Positions 21,650 to 32,853 are shown, counted from the stretch's first letter. The stretch: DNA of 64,000 nucleotides from Tupaia tana (GCA_026018925.1 JAKSZU010000012.1:31490055-31554054), one strand, 5' to 3'. The notes: a model not told the origin generated them from the sequence alone. Translations and numbers: made by a program.

Positions 21650-21678
21650 CCCCGCCCCTCAGCGCAGGCCCCGCCCCC
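21650..21678. promoter_or_regulatory. Pair of GC boxes (SP/KLF-type)
   Basis: Two GC boxes, ccccgcccc and ccccgccccc, lie 10 bp apart about 300-330 bp upstream of the PGM2L1 ATG. They are the usual SP1/KLF target in CpG-island promoters; binding is inferred. Confidence 0.6.
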
Positions 21679-21962
21679 GCGGTTTAAGCCCAGGAGGCAC
21701 GAGGCTCGAGCCCGCGAGCGCGCCCCCGGCACCTCCGCCGCGGGGTCGGACGTAGCCCGCCGAGGCGGCGAGACTGCTCTTATTTCTTAAGGTGCCCTTC
21801 ACCAGGCGTATGGTCGTAGTGACTATCTCACGCCCTCCCACGTGTCTTCATTCCTGGGTCTGGTCACCACGAGTCGCCTCCCTGGGCCGTGGCGGGTCCC
21901 CAGTCTCGTCTTGGGGGAGAGGCTGGGGGAGCTGTTCGCGCGCTGGCCGCGCGGGGCCTCAC

Positions 21963-21976
21963 GGGAGTTGTAGTTC
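21963..21976 (-). promoter_or_regulatory. ZNF143/THAP11 (SBS/'ACTACAAnTCCC') motif, copy 1
   Basis: The minus strand reads GAACTACAACTCCC, the core of the ACTACAATTCCC motif bound by ZNF143 (Staf) with THAP11/HCFC1 at CpG-island promoters. It lies about 615 bp upstream of the PGM2L1 ATG and faces the second copy. Confidence 0.6.
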
Positions 21977-22014
21977 TTTCTTAATCCCTAGGCTTTGCAG
22001 ATACCACCGCAAGG

Positions 22015-22030
22015 ACTACGACTCCCAGCA
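22015..22030 (+). promoter_or_regulatory. ZNF143/THAP11 motif, copy 2 (opposed)
   Basis: ACTACGACTCCCAGCA matches the ACTACAAYTCCCAGCATGC consensus with one change (A to G, making a CpG). It lies on the plus strand 38 bp from the opposed copy. Paired opposed copies are typical of bidirectional promoters. Confidence 0.6.
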
Positions 22031-22179
22031 GCCTCGCGCCCTGCGTTGCCTCCGAGGAAAAAGACCTACCTCGAGGCTGTTGCCTGCGGACACACCCTGC
22101 CCTGTTCGTTAGGCTTCGTGTAGTGACCCTGTCGTGACAGCGTTAAACAAGGAGTGACGCAGTTGGGGCAAATCTAAAA

Positions 22180-22400
22180 TGCATTTTATGTTTTACAGTT
22201 TACGAATCCCTTTCTATCGCTTCAGCCACCCGGTGAGGCAGGTGGGCGTGATTCCGTTCGCATTTTACACACAAAGGGGAGATTGGCTCTGAAAGGTGAA
22301 CGGCATGCGAGAGGCAATTCGTGAGGGATGGAGCTAGGGATGCGACTTCGTTCCAGATCCCCTCAGTGGGCGGGTATGTGGCTCTGAGCTACCGTGGACT
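22180..22400. repeat. Degenerate MIR
   Basis: It has the MIR-like order 'ccggtgaggcaggtggg', 'cattttacacacaaagggga', 'ggctctgaaaggtgaacggc', reading as the reverse complement of the MIR core. Divergence is high. Confidence 0.5.
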
Positions 22401-23540
22401 AGGAGGTAGGGACAGCAGGACGATTGGAAAGTGGACAAGGAGGTGATCAAGGAGGGAAGGTGGGAATTTAACCGTAAGAAGAATGTATGCGCGTCCTAAG
22501 ATATGAAGAGCAATGGCAATGGAATACAGACGATGGAGAAATTGTTCTCCCAATGGAAATACGCTTCGATTTCTTCTAATCTTTCCACCTGCCTTCTGTG
22601 AGATGCTCCAGTCACTCATCTTGAGGTCTGAAACCTGCAGAGAAATGCTTACCTGCGTTTTTCGCCTTGGTCTTCTTAACAATGGCTATGATTCTGACCA
22701 CGTCTCTTAGAACTCTTTCCCTAAGTGCCCTTTTGTAAGGAGGGTATGATAATATTTAGACCTTGTCTGCACAGTAACTTAATAAATGGCTTTAAAAATG
22801 CTTTGAGGTTGACAGATAAAAGACAATAAATTCCAAATACTTCTTCCCTTCAAAGTGCCATTTACCATAATAAAATCTGGACTACCAAGATATAAAAGGG
22901 TTATGGTGCTGATACCTGAAAAATCATCTGTCATAGTTGGGCATTGCAGTTTTTGCTAAGCAATTGAGTTATTTCCTTGATAAAATCAGCAGGTTCTTTT
23001 TAATCACATGAGGCTGGGAAACAACCGTGGGTTCTGGAGAGAAATTTCATCTTCTGCTATCATCACCATTGTTGTCCATGACCAATGTTAAACATGTACT
23101 CTATGCTAAAAATTATGCTAGAAGTAGAGGCTGCAAGGATATACGTAATTGTTCATTTTAAGAATTAAAATCTGTTTAGGGAAACACATATGCAAGAAAA
23201 GATTGACTAAAAGAAACAGCAAAAGCTTGCTGCAAACAAAAAAGACATCAGGCAGAAGGGACCAGTACTGGGCTTTGCAGGACAGAAAATAAGAGAAATA
23301 GGTAGAGAGTATTTTACACCTGTGAAATGCAGATTTACAAAAGTGGTTTAGGAAATGGTAACTAACATTCATGAAAGCGATTTTCATAAGCTGTAAAACA
23401 TTAAATGGATTTCAGATTTGCCCCTCAACTGTGCCATTCCTTGTTTAATGCTGTAATGTCAGGGTCACTAAACAAAGCCTGGTGTGTCCCCAGGGTGTGT
23501 CCCCAGGCAACATACTGGAGGTAGGTCTTTTTCCTTTGAA
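22400..23540. other. SINE-free upstream intergenic sequence
   Basis: It is A/T-rich unique sequence with no recognised coding exon or young repeat. Confidence 0.5.
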
Positions 23541-23665
23541 AAGTGGTTCTCAGACCTCCCTAAGAGATCGTTTAAAATACATTTTCCTGTGCACTGCCCC
23601 CAGAGATTCTGAATCAATACCTTCGGATAGAGGCCAGGTGCCTGCATATTTAAAATACCTGTTGA
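23541..23665 (+). repeat. MER5A remnant
   Basis: 'agtggttctcagacc', 'gtgcactgcccccagagattctgaatcaata' and 'ctgcatatttaaaa' match MER5A in sense. Confidence 0.75.
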
Positions 23666-23719
23666 CTATGACGTGAGTGGTCATACATATCAACACTAAG
23701 TGTGACAGGGAGCTTTTTA

Positions 23720-23898
23720 TTTTTTTAAGAATTATTTTATTTTAACTTTATTTATTTGTTTGTTTGTTTGTTTTTAAATATGACCAGAGAGGGACAGAGA
23801 AAAAGAGAAAGTGAGAAAGCAAGGCACCAGGTCCAGGACTCGAATAATTGTCTGACATGTGGGAGTCCAGCACCCTTAGCCACCACACCACCTGCCGG
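23720..23898 (-). repeat. SINE S
   Basis: T-rich tail with (GTTT)n, then 'gaaagtgagaaagcaaggcaccaggtcc', head 'ccaccacaccacctgccgg'. Confidence 0.88.
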
Positions 23899-23935
23899 TA
23901 CCCAATAGGAAGCCAATTAAAAAATACAAAACGCT

Positions 23936-24215
23936 GAGACCACCAGATGGCATAATGGTTACATTGCTGAACTCCCAAGTAGTTGACCGCAGTTCAAGTC
24001 CCAAACCCGGCAGCTTGAAACTCATGGCAGCCACGTATGTGTGTGTGTGTGTGCCCAAAATCCCGAGAGGAGAATGCAGGAGAAGGAATTGTGGTGTGGC
24101 TATTCCTCCTGGGGGGTGATTTCTTGCTGTCTCCCTGGTGAGCGCATGAGCCCTATATCAAAATTCTCTCAAAAAAAAAAAAAAAAAAAAAAAAAGAAAA
24201 GAAAGAAAGAAAAAA
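23936..24215 (+). repeat. SINE L
   Basis: 'gagaccaccagatggcataatgg'; (GT)n in the middle; long A tail changing to (GAAA)n. Confidence 0.9.
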
Positions 24216-24686
24216 AAAGGTCCAACACCAGTTCTTCTGGGTCAGAATCTACTTTTTAACAAAACTTAATTCTTACCTAACTCAATTCTGAGTACCAAAT
24301 CAGAACTTCCAAGAGATGGAATTTTACAGGGGCAAGTGTGGAAGGCAAGAGAAATACAAGCTTTGGTGTCAGAATCAATCGACCTTCACTTTTATCAGCA
24401 AGATCTTAGCCTGCGCTTACTGGTTATTGGAAGTTTTGCCAGCAGATTTATTTTATTGCTTAGGCATTGAAGGATAACCAAGGAGACCCAGAACTCATCA
24501 AATCCAAAAATAATTTCTAAATGTGTCCAGAAGAGGGAGTAATAGTAGTTTTTCCTAGTCAGGAAAAGCTTCAAAGCTTTCACTTCTGTTGGAATTTGCC
24601 CAGGGCATTCTGTAATTTTATTTGCTAAATGTAGCAAGCTTAACTGTGGTTATGAAAGAGAATATTTCTATTGTTCCATGTGTATT
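24216..24686. other. No recognised feature
   Basis: Unique-looking sequence. Confidence 0.35.
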
Positions 24687-25038
24687 TGTCCCTCAGTATC
24701 CAGGGGGGATTGGTTCCAGAGTTCCCACAGATATAAAAACCCTTGGACAATCAAGTCCCTCATATAAAATGGCACAATATTTGAGTATAACTTTGGCACA
24801 TTTTCCCTTATAATGCAAATCATCTTTAGATTACTTGTAACAACTAATACAATGTAAATATTATGTAAATGGTTGTTCTACTGTATCATTTAGTGAATAA
24901 TAACAAGGAAAAATGTCTGTTTATACTCAGGACAAACAATCTGTAGGCCTAACTACATAAAACATGTCAGCAACAATATAACATTTTCTATCTACTGTTG
25001 GTTGAATCCACAGATGGGGAACCCACAGAGGGGCTACT
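24687..25038 (-). repeat. MER2 (Tigger-type DNA transposon)
   Basis: 'gtccctcagtatccaggggggattggttcca', 'tcatataaaatggcacaatatttg', 'gattacttgtaacaactaatacaatgtaaat' and the mirrored end 'ggttgaatccacagatggggaaccca' follow MER2 over its full length. Confidence 0.8.
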
Positions 25039-25069
25039 ATGTGTGTGTATATACAATTTAAAAAGTAGG

Positions 25070-25325
25070 GGCCAGCAGATGACATGGTGATTAAAGTGCT
25101 GGGCTCCCACAAGGCCAGCTGCGGTTGGAGTCTGGACCTGCAGTTTGAAATATCATGCCGGGAGTGTGTGTGTGTGTGTGTGTGTGTGTCCATCCAAAAT
25201 CCCAGGAGAAGAATGGAGGATAAGAGATTGTGGTGTGGCCATTCTCCCGGGGGTATGATTTTTCACTTTCCCTCTCTCTGTCTCTCTGGCAAGTGCTTGC
25301 ACTTTATAGCAAAAGCTAACCAACT
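25070..25325 (+). repeat. SINE L with (GT)n
   Basis: 'ggggccagcagatgacatggtgatt'; (GT)n at 25164-25189. Confidence 0.9.
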
Positions 25326-25367
25326 AGATAATAGATGACCCCGAGTAAAGGATATATGAATATTCTT

Positions 25368-25644
25368 TTTTTTTTTTTTTTTTTTTTTTTGGAGAGGTTT
25401 TTCGCTATAGGGCGCGTGCGCTCGCCAGACAGACAGAGAAAGACATAGAGACAGAAAGCGAGAAATCACCCCCCAGGGGGGATGGTCACGCCACAATCCC
25501 TTCTCCTCCCTTCTCCTCTCGGGATCTTGGGCACGCACGCACACGCACCCGGCGTGAGTTGTAAGCCACCGGGTCCGAGACGCGAACCGCGGTCGACTAC
25601 GTGGGAGTCCAGCGACATAGCCATTACGCTAACTGCTGGTTCCC
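25368..25644 (-). repeat. SINE LY with TSD
   Basis: TSD aggatatatgaatattctt (25349-25367) and aggatatttgaatattctt (25645-25663). CpGs intact. Confidence 0.95.
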
Positions 25645-25663
25645 AGGATATTTGAATATTCTT

Positions 25664-26001
25664 TGTAGTATTTTTATTTTTGTAACTTTGCTTGAAATTA
25701 TTTTCAAATAAGAGTTTAAAGGAAAAATTTCAAGTATGTAAGAGATATTTCTTTATTATTCTAAGAAATCTGATTAAAGATTTAATGCTGTCATTCTGTT
25801 AGGGTAGTAAGAAATTAAATTTTCATCAGTATCAGGGATTTCGCTACCCACCCAGTCTTGATGTAGTAGTGGGGGAAATGAGTTTACAGCCCTAGTTCAT
25901 CAGAGTTTCTGCTAATAATAATGAAAGTCTGACAGCTTTCTCCTTGCATACTAATTCCTGTTTATTACCTGGAAACTTGATCAAGACTATGAACCCTGAA
26001 G
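25664..26001. other. No recognised feature
   Basis: A/T-rich sequence. Confidence 0.35.
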
Positions 26002-26016
26002 CCTCTGTCTAGGTTT

Positions 26017-26194
26017 TGTTTGTTTGTTTAGTTTTGAGGTTTTTTTTTTTGAAATATTTATTTTATTTTTAAGCTTGCTATAGTTATCAGAGAGAGAGGG
26101 AAAGTGAGAAAGCAAGCTGCCAGGTCTGGAACTCGAACCATGGTCAGCCATGTGGGAGTCCAGTGGCCCAACCACCCTGCCACCTGCTGGCCCA
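26017..26194 (-). repeat. SINE S with TSD
   Basis: TSD cctctgtctaggttt lies at 26002-26016 and again right after the head (26197 on). Confidence 0.92.
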
Positions 26195-26559
26195 ACCTCT
26201 GTCTAGGTTTAACACACAGCCATCCCCTCTAAAATCTTGCCTTTTTCTTAAAGTGTTGCCACCAAGCAGAGCTCAGGGCTTCTCATCATATTCCTATATT
26301 AAGACTTTAAATCTTGAGGAAATATATCATTCTGCTCTGTGATTGCTCTGAAAAAAGAGAGATTTTCTCTTGTTGTTTAGGAAGGTCTGTGTCATAAACT
26401 CTAGTGACCTTTGAATTAGAGAGAGTCAGGAAAGGCAATGTCTGCTGGGCAACTTTCTACATTTAGCCTATTATATAAAAACCTCTGAGGCAAAGAACTA
26501 TGAAAACAACAAATAAAATCGGGGTGGGGGGGAATCCTTGTGTGTGGAGGTGGGGGGGA

Positions 26560-27120
26560 TGGATACAACTTTCCAACTCATAAAATGTGTTGGAAATTGT
26601 GCTCCTGTCGTCTTCTTTTTGGATTCATTTGTGAAGAACTGGCATTAGTTCTTCTTTAAAATTTTAGTTGCTATCTGGGCTGGGGTTTTTCTTTGTGAGT
26701 ATATTTCTGTTTATAAATTTGATCTCTTCATGTGTTATGGATCTACTAAACTGACTATTTCTTCTTGAGTCAAATTTGCTAGTATGGAGGAATTTGTAGT
26801 CTTTGTAGGAATTTGTCAATTTTATATAAGTTATCTAATTTGTTGGTATATATCTCTTTGCAAAATTCCTTTATAATCCTTTTTTTATTTTTGTAGGGTT
26901 AATATATTCCCTTCTTTCATTTTTAATTTTAGTAATTTGAGATTTTTCCATTTTTCTTGGGTTATCTAGCTAAAGATTAGTTAATTTTGTTGACTATTCA
27001 AAGAAATAACTTTCAGTTTCATTGATTTTTCTCTATTGTCTTTCTTTTTTTAATATTATTAATTTCCACTCTAATCTTTATTATTTGTTTTCTTCCAGTT
27101 TACTAATTCTCTTTCCAGCA
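26560..27120 (-). repeat. L1 ORF2 fragment
   Basis: 'gaatttgtcaattttatataagttatctaatttgttggt', 'agaaataactttcagtttcattgattttt' and 'actctaatctttattatttg' are antisense L1 ORF2. Confidence 0.8.
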
Positions 27121-27465
27121 GTATCTAATCTAAACTGGCCCTTTGGTATTGTATGTGTACATGTGTATATTCTGATAAAATTTCATTTATTAAAGTAGGT
27201 AGCAGATCAGATTTGACCTTTGGGCCACAGTTCACCCATCCCTTACCCAGAGTAATGGTTTCCAACTCTGGATACACATATTCTTAAGGAATTCACCCCT
27301 GGCCTTTACTCCCTAACCCTCCAGCATGGTCATCAGTGGAGACTTTTTGGTTTATTTTTTGTTTTATGGTCTCCCTGGTATTTTCAATGCATGGCCAGGA
27401 ATAAGAACTATTTTTGCAAAGCACATTTGGATTATTTGTTTGGGTTTTTGTTTGGTTTCATTTTT

Positions 27466-27645
27466 TTTTTTAAGAATTATTTTATTTAACTTTATTATTT
27501 ATTTTTTTATTTTAATTTGACCAGAGAGGGACAGAGAGTGAGAGAGAGAGAGAGTGAGTAAGCAAGCCTCCAGGTCCTGGACTCAAACCACGATCGGCCA
27601 TGTGGAAGTCCAGTGCCCCCAACCACCACACCATCCACCAGCCCC
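27466..27645 (-). repeat. SINE S
   Basis: 'tttaagaattattttatttaac', GA-rich tract, head 'ccaccacaccatccaccagcccc'. Confidence 0.9.
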
Positions 27646-27649
27646 TATT

Positions 27650-27965
27650 TATTTGTTTTTAAAACATAGAAATTTATTATTCAGGATTCAGAAGGCCAGA
27701 AGTACAAAGGTGAGGTGTCAACAGTCTTCTGTGAAGACTAGAGGAAAAATCCTTCTTTTCCTCTTTGAGCTTTTGGTGACTCCAAGTGTTTCTTAGTGTA
27801 TGACTATATGACTCCAATCTCGGCCTCTGTCTTTTTTCCTCCAACCCAGGAACAGACAAGTGGAAGAGATGCATAGGGCTAGGTATAGGTGTAGGTGAGC
27901 ATGGCATGGAGCTTCCATGGCCTCTTAGAGTATGCCACTCTCCCAACACCTCAATGTGTTCAGCA
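27650..27965 (-). repeat. MaLR LTR remnant (MSTD/MLT1-like)
   Basis: 'aacatagaaatttattattcaggattcagaaggccagaagt' and 'gaggtgtcaacag' match antisense MaLR LTR. Confidence 0.6.
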
Positions 27966-28154
27966 ACCAAGAAGCTTTAATTTTGAATTTTAAATTTGTT
28001 ATTGAATTTTCTGTTTCCAGAATTCTTTTTGGTTGTTTTGTGAATTTTCTCCAGTACTCTTCATAGTTCTCTATTCTCTGCAGAGATCTTCAAATTATCT
28101 TTTACATTTTTAATCTATAGCCAGTGTAGTTATTAAGTATCTAAAATCTTTATG

Positions 28155-28445
28155 GGGATTGGCCCTATTGCCTAATGGTTAAGGGAGATGGATACCACAC
28201 GGCCAGCCATGCGGTTCAAATAAATCCTGGCCCCAATGACTTGGAAAAATAAAAAAAAAGGTCAAGTGTTTGTGTGTGTGTGCACACTAAATCCCAACAG
28301 GATCAGAAAATGGAAGGGAAGAGATTGTGGTGTGACCATGTCCCATGAGGAAGTGCTGTTTCCTACCTCTGTTTCTGTCTCTCTGTCTCTTTCTGGTGAG
28401 CACATACATCCTCTGGCAAATTTTAAAACAATTTTTTGAAATAAA
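28155..28445 (+). repeat. SINE O
   Basis: 'ggattggccctattgcctaatggttaaggg', (GT)n, 'gagattgtggtgtgaccatg', 'ctctggcaaatttt'. Confidence 0.78.
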
Positions 28446-28519
28446 ATATTTATGGGTCTGCTCCTTCTAGTCTATTGTTCTTGCTAGTTCTTGTTTGAAG
28501 TCTAGTTTCTTTATGAGTC

Positions 28520-28520
<1 letters not shown>

Positions 28521-28559
<39 letters not shown>
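28521..28559. repeat. (TG)n microsatellite
   Basis: A pure TG run of about 39 bp, not part of a recognised SINE. Confidence 0.9.
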
Positions 28560-28561
<2 letters not shown>

Positions 28562-29384
28562 GACATTTTATTTGAAAACTCATTTATGGGAAGAAATCTA
28601 AAGTGACAATAAAAATTCTTTTTTTCTAAGATGGATTTACAAGTGCCTGGGAGTTAAACCACTTTAAGGATTGAAATGTTCTGGTCCTCTGGTGACCCAC
28701 ATAGACCTATGTAAGATATTTCTCGTCTATTATACCCTCCCTCTAGGTGTGCAGCTGTTTGGGGTCCCAACACATTACAACACATAGGTTATTGTATTAG
28801 ACTTTAAACTTTGCTTGGCCCCTAGCCTCTGTTTCCTGTTTCTCTTGATCACAAAGATTTTTAAATTAGGGTTCAGAATTTTCAGAATTGGAAAATAGCC
28901 TCAGGCCAAAAGTCACATTTGCACAGTCAGCTCTCTGTAATAACATTTTCCTTTACTTTTGACTTGGTAATATCTTACTAGCTTGTCATTTCTCTTACGT
29001 GATTTAAAAGAAGGTTACACATAATTATTGAGGTTTGTTATTTAGTTTTAGCAAGAAGATTAAAACAAATAACCTAGTTTGCCATTTTAAGAAACACTAT
29101 ATTATTGTGATAATCATCTTATGTTGTAAAATATTTGATCGAGTTCATTTACTATATTTTTTAATGATTCTTATTTTGTAGGTTTCTTAGCTTGTCTCCA
29201 TTTTTTCTGTAATAAATAAAAATAACAATAACAATGAACAACCTTGTGAATAAAGCTATTTTACTTTCTGCATTATTCCATCTTTTAAAACCAAGTCTAA
29301 TAAACTAGTGTTGGCTACCTGAGTAAATAGTTCTCAGGCCAAAGACGGACCTCTATGTGTTTTCTTTTAAAATATTAACTGATA
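28560..29384. other. A/T-rich, possible L1 fragments
   Basis: Short L1-like antisense phrases occur near 29130-29270; nothing else is recognised. Confidence 0.3.
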
Positions 29385-29628
29385 GGACAGTTGCTTGGTG
29401 GGTTGGTTAAGGCAGCTGGGCTCCAAATAGCCCACTGCATGGTTGGAGCCCCAGTGACTTGAAAAACATGCTGAGCATGTGTTCGTGCATGCTCAAATCT
29501 CAAGGAGAAGGGATTTTAGAATTGCCATCCCCTCAGGGGGAGCTTCCTCAGTCTCCCTCTCTCACTCTGTTCATATTTGGTGAGTGCATGCAGCCTGTAG
29601 TAAATTTAAAATAATAAAAAAAAAAATA
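29385..29628 (+). repeat. SINE O
   Basis: 'gcttggtgggttggttaaggcagctgggctcc', 'gcatgctcaaatctcaagg', 'gcctgtagtaaattt'. Confidence 0.75.
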
Positions 29629-29654
29629 ACTCATTTACATAAATTTTTAAGTTC

Positions 29655-29920
29655 AACTAAGTGTAGCAGATACTTGCTTGTCTATAATGTGCACATACTT
29701 TTCTGGGTGTTGCAAATTTAGGGGTAAACAAGATAAACAAGGCTGGCCTCTATCCTTATAGAGTCTAAGGTGGGGAACACAATATAACCTCATTGAAATA
29801 CACTGAGATAAGTGCTTTGACGACACAGTCCATAAAACTATGGGACTACAGAAGAGGGGCATTTAACCTAGACTGGGAAGACCACAGAAGGTATCCTTAG
29901 AGGAAGGCATAAATAAATGT
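29655..29920 (-). repeat. L2 remnant
   Basis: 'ttgcaaatttaggggtaaacaagataaacaaggctggcctctatccttatagagtct' matches antisense L2 3' end. Confidence 0.55.
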
Positions 29921-30130
29921 GGTAAGTCTTGGTGTCAAGCAGCCTATATTTTCTAACTTTCTCCTTAATTTTTAAGAGTCTGGATTTTCTAGGTCCTTTG
30001 CATTTCTATATACATTTTAGAAAAATGTTAATTTCTGAAAAAAAAAAATAGCCTGCTGGTATTATGATTGGAATTTGCTAAATCCTTACATCAACTAAGG
30101 GATAATTGACACCTTAAAAATTTAAGTTTT

Positions 30131-30332
30131 CGGGACCAGCAGGTTGTATGGTGGTTAAGGTGCTGGATTCTCACATGGCTAACCATGATTTGAGTCCTAG
30201 ACCTGGTAACTTGAAAATCATACCAGGCCCAGGTACACCCATGCCCAAGATCCCAGGAGGAGAACGGAGGGAAAGAGATTGTGGTGTGGCTATCCTCCCT
30301 GGAGGGTGATTTTGTCCATGCACTCCATGATA
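30131..30332 (+). repeat. SINE L, shortened 3' end, with TSD
   Basis: TSD aaaaatttaagtttt at 30116-30130 and 30333-30347. The CT tract is missing. Confidence 0.9.
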
Positions 30333-30347
30333 GAAAAATTTAAGTTT

Positions 30348-30628
30348 TGACCCAGTCAATGGAGTGGTGGTTAAGGCAGCTGGATCCCACATGGCTAACT
30401 TCATAGTTCAAGTCCCAGTCCTGACAGCTTGAAACTCACGTTGGGCACACATGTGTGCGTGCAGGCATGCCCAAAATCTCAGGAGAAGAAAGGAGGAGAA
30501 GGGATTGTAGTATAGCCACCCCCCACCCTCAGGAGGAGTGACTTATCACTTTCTCTCTCTCTTTCTCTCTTGTGAATGCATGCACCTTATAGCAAAGACT
30601 AAAAAGCAAAATAATAAATAAATAATTC
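30348..30628 (+). repeat. SINE L/O
   Basis: 'gacccagtcaatggagtggtggttaaggcagctgg' to 'ccttatagcaaagac'; abuts the previous copy's TSD. Confidence 0.83.
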
Positions 30629-30637
30629 TAGTTTTCT

Positions 30638-30800
30638 GGGCTGGTAGGTGGCATAGTGGTTAAGTGCTAGACTCCCACATGACCCACCATGGTTTGAGTT
30701 GCGTACCTGGTAGCTTACTTTCTCACTTTCCCTTTCTCTGTCTCTCTGGTCAAATTAAAAAAGAACAATAACAGAATTAAATAAATAAATAATTCTTTTA
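30638..30800 (+). repeat. SINE S
   Basis: 'gggctggtaggtggcatagtggtt', 'ctctggtcaaattaaaaaag'. Confidence 0.9.
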
Positions 30801-30965
30801 AAACTTTTAGTTTTTAAATCTATGTACATGATATGGCTCTCTATTTTTGAAAGATTTCTTTCATTTCTTTTAGCACTGTTACGTAGTTTTCAGTGTAGAG
30901 CTCTTAGAAGTCTTAAATGTATTCTTAAATATTTTATGGTTTTTTTGTTTGTTTTTCTACTTTTC

Positions 30966-31133
30966 TTAAGAATTATTATATTTAACTTTTTTTTTTTTTT
31001 TAAGTTTGGTCAGAGAGAGACAGAGGAAGAGAGAGGGAAAGTGAGAAAGCAAGCCATCAGGTCCAGTACTTGAACCTCAGTCGACCATGTGGGAATCCAG
31101 CACCCTTAACCACCACACCACCTGCTGGCCCCA
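30966..31133 (-). repeat. SINE S
   Basis: The L1 motif tattttatg...ttttttt is repeated on both sides as a TSD. Confidence 0.9.
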
Positions 31134-31387
31134 CTATTTTATGTTTTTTTGTGCTGATGTAAATGGTTTTATTGTCGTAGTATAGCTCATAACTGAAAAG
31201 TTACAATTAGGCTAAAGAAATATGGCTTTCTAGGCAAAGCAAAAATATAAGAATATTTGGATGCTGAGAGCTCAGCATAATAAATGTCTGCTAGAGATCT
31301 CTTTTATCATGCTGACTTAGAGGAAATAGTGCTGAGGTGAATAACAAGAGACTAAAGAAGACATTTTTTTTTCTTTTTAATTCAGGG

Positions 31388-31655
31388 TTGGGCCAGCCAG
31401 TGGCATGTAAGGCAGCTGGATCCTACGTAACTGACTTCATGGTTCAAGTCCCAGACCTTACAGCTTGAAAACTCATGCCAGTGACTGTGCCTATGTACCC
31501 ACAATCCCAAAAGGAGATCGGAGGAGAAGGGATTGCAGCAGAGCTATACCCCAGGGGGATGATTTCTCACTTTCTCTCTCTGTCTCTATCTTTCTCCAGC
31601 AAGTAGACACTCCTTACAGCAAAAACAAAAACAAAAATAAACAACAACCAAAAAA
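31388..31655 (+). repeat. SINE O/L
   Basis: 'ttgggccagccagtggcatgtaaggcagctggatcc' to 'ctccttacagcaaaaac'. Confidence 0.8.
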
Positions 31656-31779
31656 ACTAGGGTCTACAACTATATACCTAATAATACTTTATAATAATAT
31701 CTAGGTATTATCACCTAATAATAGAACAATAACATCTATAATTTGCTGCATTAATTTAAGCTCTTTAGGAGAGGAATAA

Positions 31780-32285
31780 ATTTGGCAAACATGTTACCTT
31801 ATATCAAGGTTTACTATAAAGCTGCAGCAATCACAAGAATGTGTGATACAGATTTTAGGGGAGACAAATACATCCATGGAACAGACTAAAGAGCTCAGAA
31901 ATAGGCCCATAGTCATTTGATTTTTCAACAAAAGCACCAAAGCAAGTAAATGAGAAATGGAAAATTCCTTCAACATATGGTGTTGAAACAAGTGAATATC
32001 AGTCTGGGGTAAAACAAACAAACAGACAAACAAAAACTAAAAACAAAAGAACCTCAACGCCTACCTCACACCAAATATAAAAAATACTTTTAAACAGATC
32101 AAAGACCTATACAGAAAGCTAAAGTTTTAAAGTTTCTAGAAGAAAACAAAGTGGGATATCTCTTCTACCTTGGGACTAGGTAAAGTCTGGTTAGAATATA
32201 AGAAGTATTAATCCCAAAAATAAATAATTGATCAATTAGCCGTTATCACAATTAAAAACTTTCACTCATCAAAAGGTGGACTCGG
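31780..32285 (+). repeat. L1 ORF2 3' part, first segment
   Basis: 'ctataaagctgcagcaatcacaagaatgtgtgat', 'ggaacagactaaagagctcagaaataggccc' and 'acctcacaccaaatataaaaaatac' are conserved ORF2 C-terminal stretches. It resumes at 33041. Confidence 0.8.
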
Positions 32286-32558
32286 GGACCAGCAGTTAGT
32301 GTAATGGCTATGTCGCTGAACTCCCATGTAGCTGACTGCGGTTCAAGTCCCAGACCCGGTGACTTAAACTCACACTGGGCGCGTGTGTGTGTGCCCAAGA
32401 TCCCGAGAGGAGAATGGAGGAGAAGGGATTGCAGCGTGGCCATCCCCCCTGGGGGGTGCAGGGGGGTGATTTCTCGCTTTCTGTCTCTCTGTCTCTCTCT
32501 CTGTCTGGCGAGCGTACACACGCCCTATAGCAAAAATCTCTCTCAAAAAAAAAAAAAA
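32286..32558 (+). repeat. SINE L
   Basis: 'ggggaccagcagttagtgtaatgg'; the C/G-run segment is partly repeated ('ggggggtgcaggggggtg'). Confidence 0.92.
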
Positions 32559-32560
32559 AT

Positions 32561-32812
32561 GGGAACCAGCAGTTAGCGTAATGGCTATGTCGCTGGACTC
32601 CCACGTAGTCGACCGCGGTTCACGTCCTGGACCTGGTGGCTTAAAACTCACGCCGGGCGCGTGTGTGTGCGTGCCCATGATCCCGAGAGCAGAATGGAGG
32701 AGAAGGGATTGCGGCGTGACCATCCCCCCTGGGGGGTGATCTCTCGCTTTCTGTCTCTATGTCTCTCTCTGTTTGTCTGGCGAGCGCACGTGCCCTATAG
32801 TGAAAAACCTCT

Positions 32813-32851
<39 letters not shown>
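32561..32851 (+). repeat. SINE LY, tandem with the previous copy
   Basis: Begins at the A tail of the previous SINE; CpGs intact; long A tail (32813-32851). Confidence 0.93.

Positions 32852-32853
<2 letters not shown>

Larger units (their letters stand above)
20980..22110. promoter_or_regulatory. PGM2L1: CpG island at the PGM2L1 promoter
   Basis: This stretch is GC-rich and dense in CpG, unlike the A/T-rich surroundings. It spans the start of intron 1, exon 1, the 5' UTR and about 750 bp upstream. It includes GC boxes (ccccgcccc at 21650-21658 and ccccgccccc at 21669-21678). No convincing TATA box is visible, which fits a dispersed-start housekeeping or brain-type CpG promoter. The transcription start lies somewhere right of 21347, probably 21450-21750; I cannot fix it. 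Confidence 0.85.
29980..31180 (-). repeat. L1 ORF2 fragment broken by four SINEs
   Basis: Pieces at 29980-30130, 30800-30965 and 31134-31180 read in order through antisense ORF2 ('ggtcctttgcatttctatatacattttag', 'agtttttaaatctatgtacatgatatggctctc', 'gtgctgatgtaaatggttttatt'). Confidence 0.78.
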
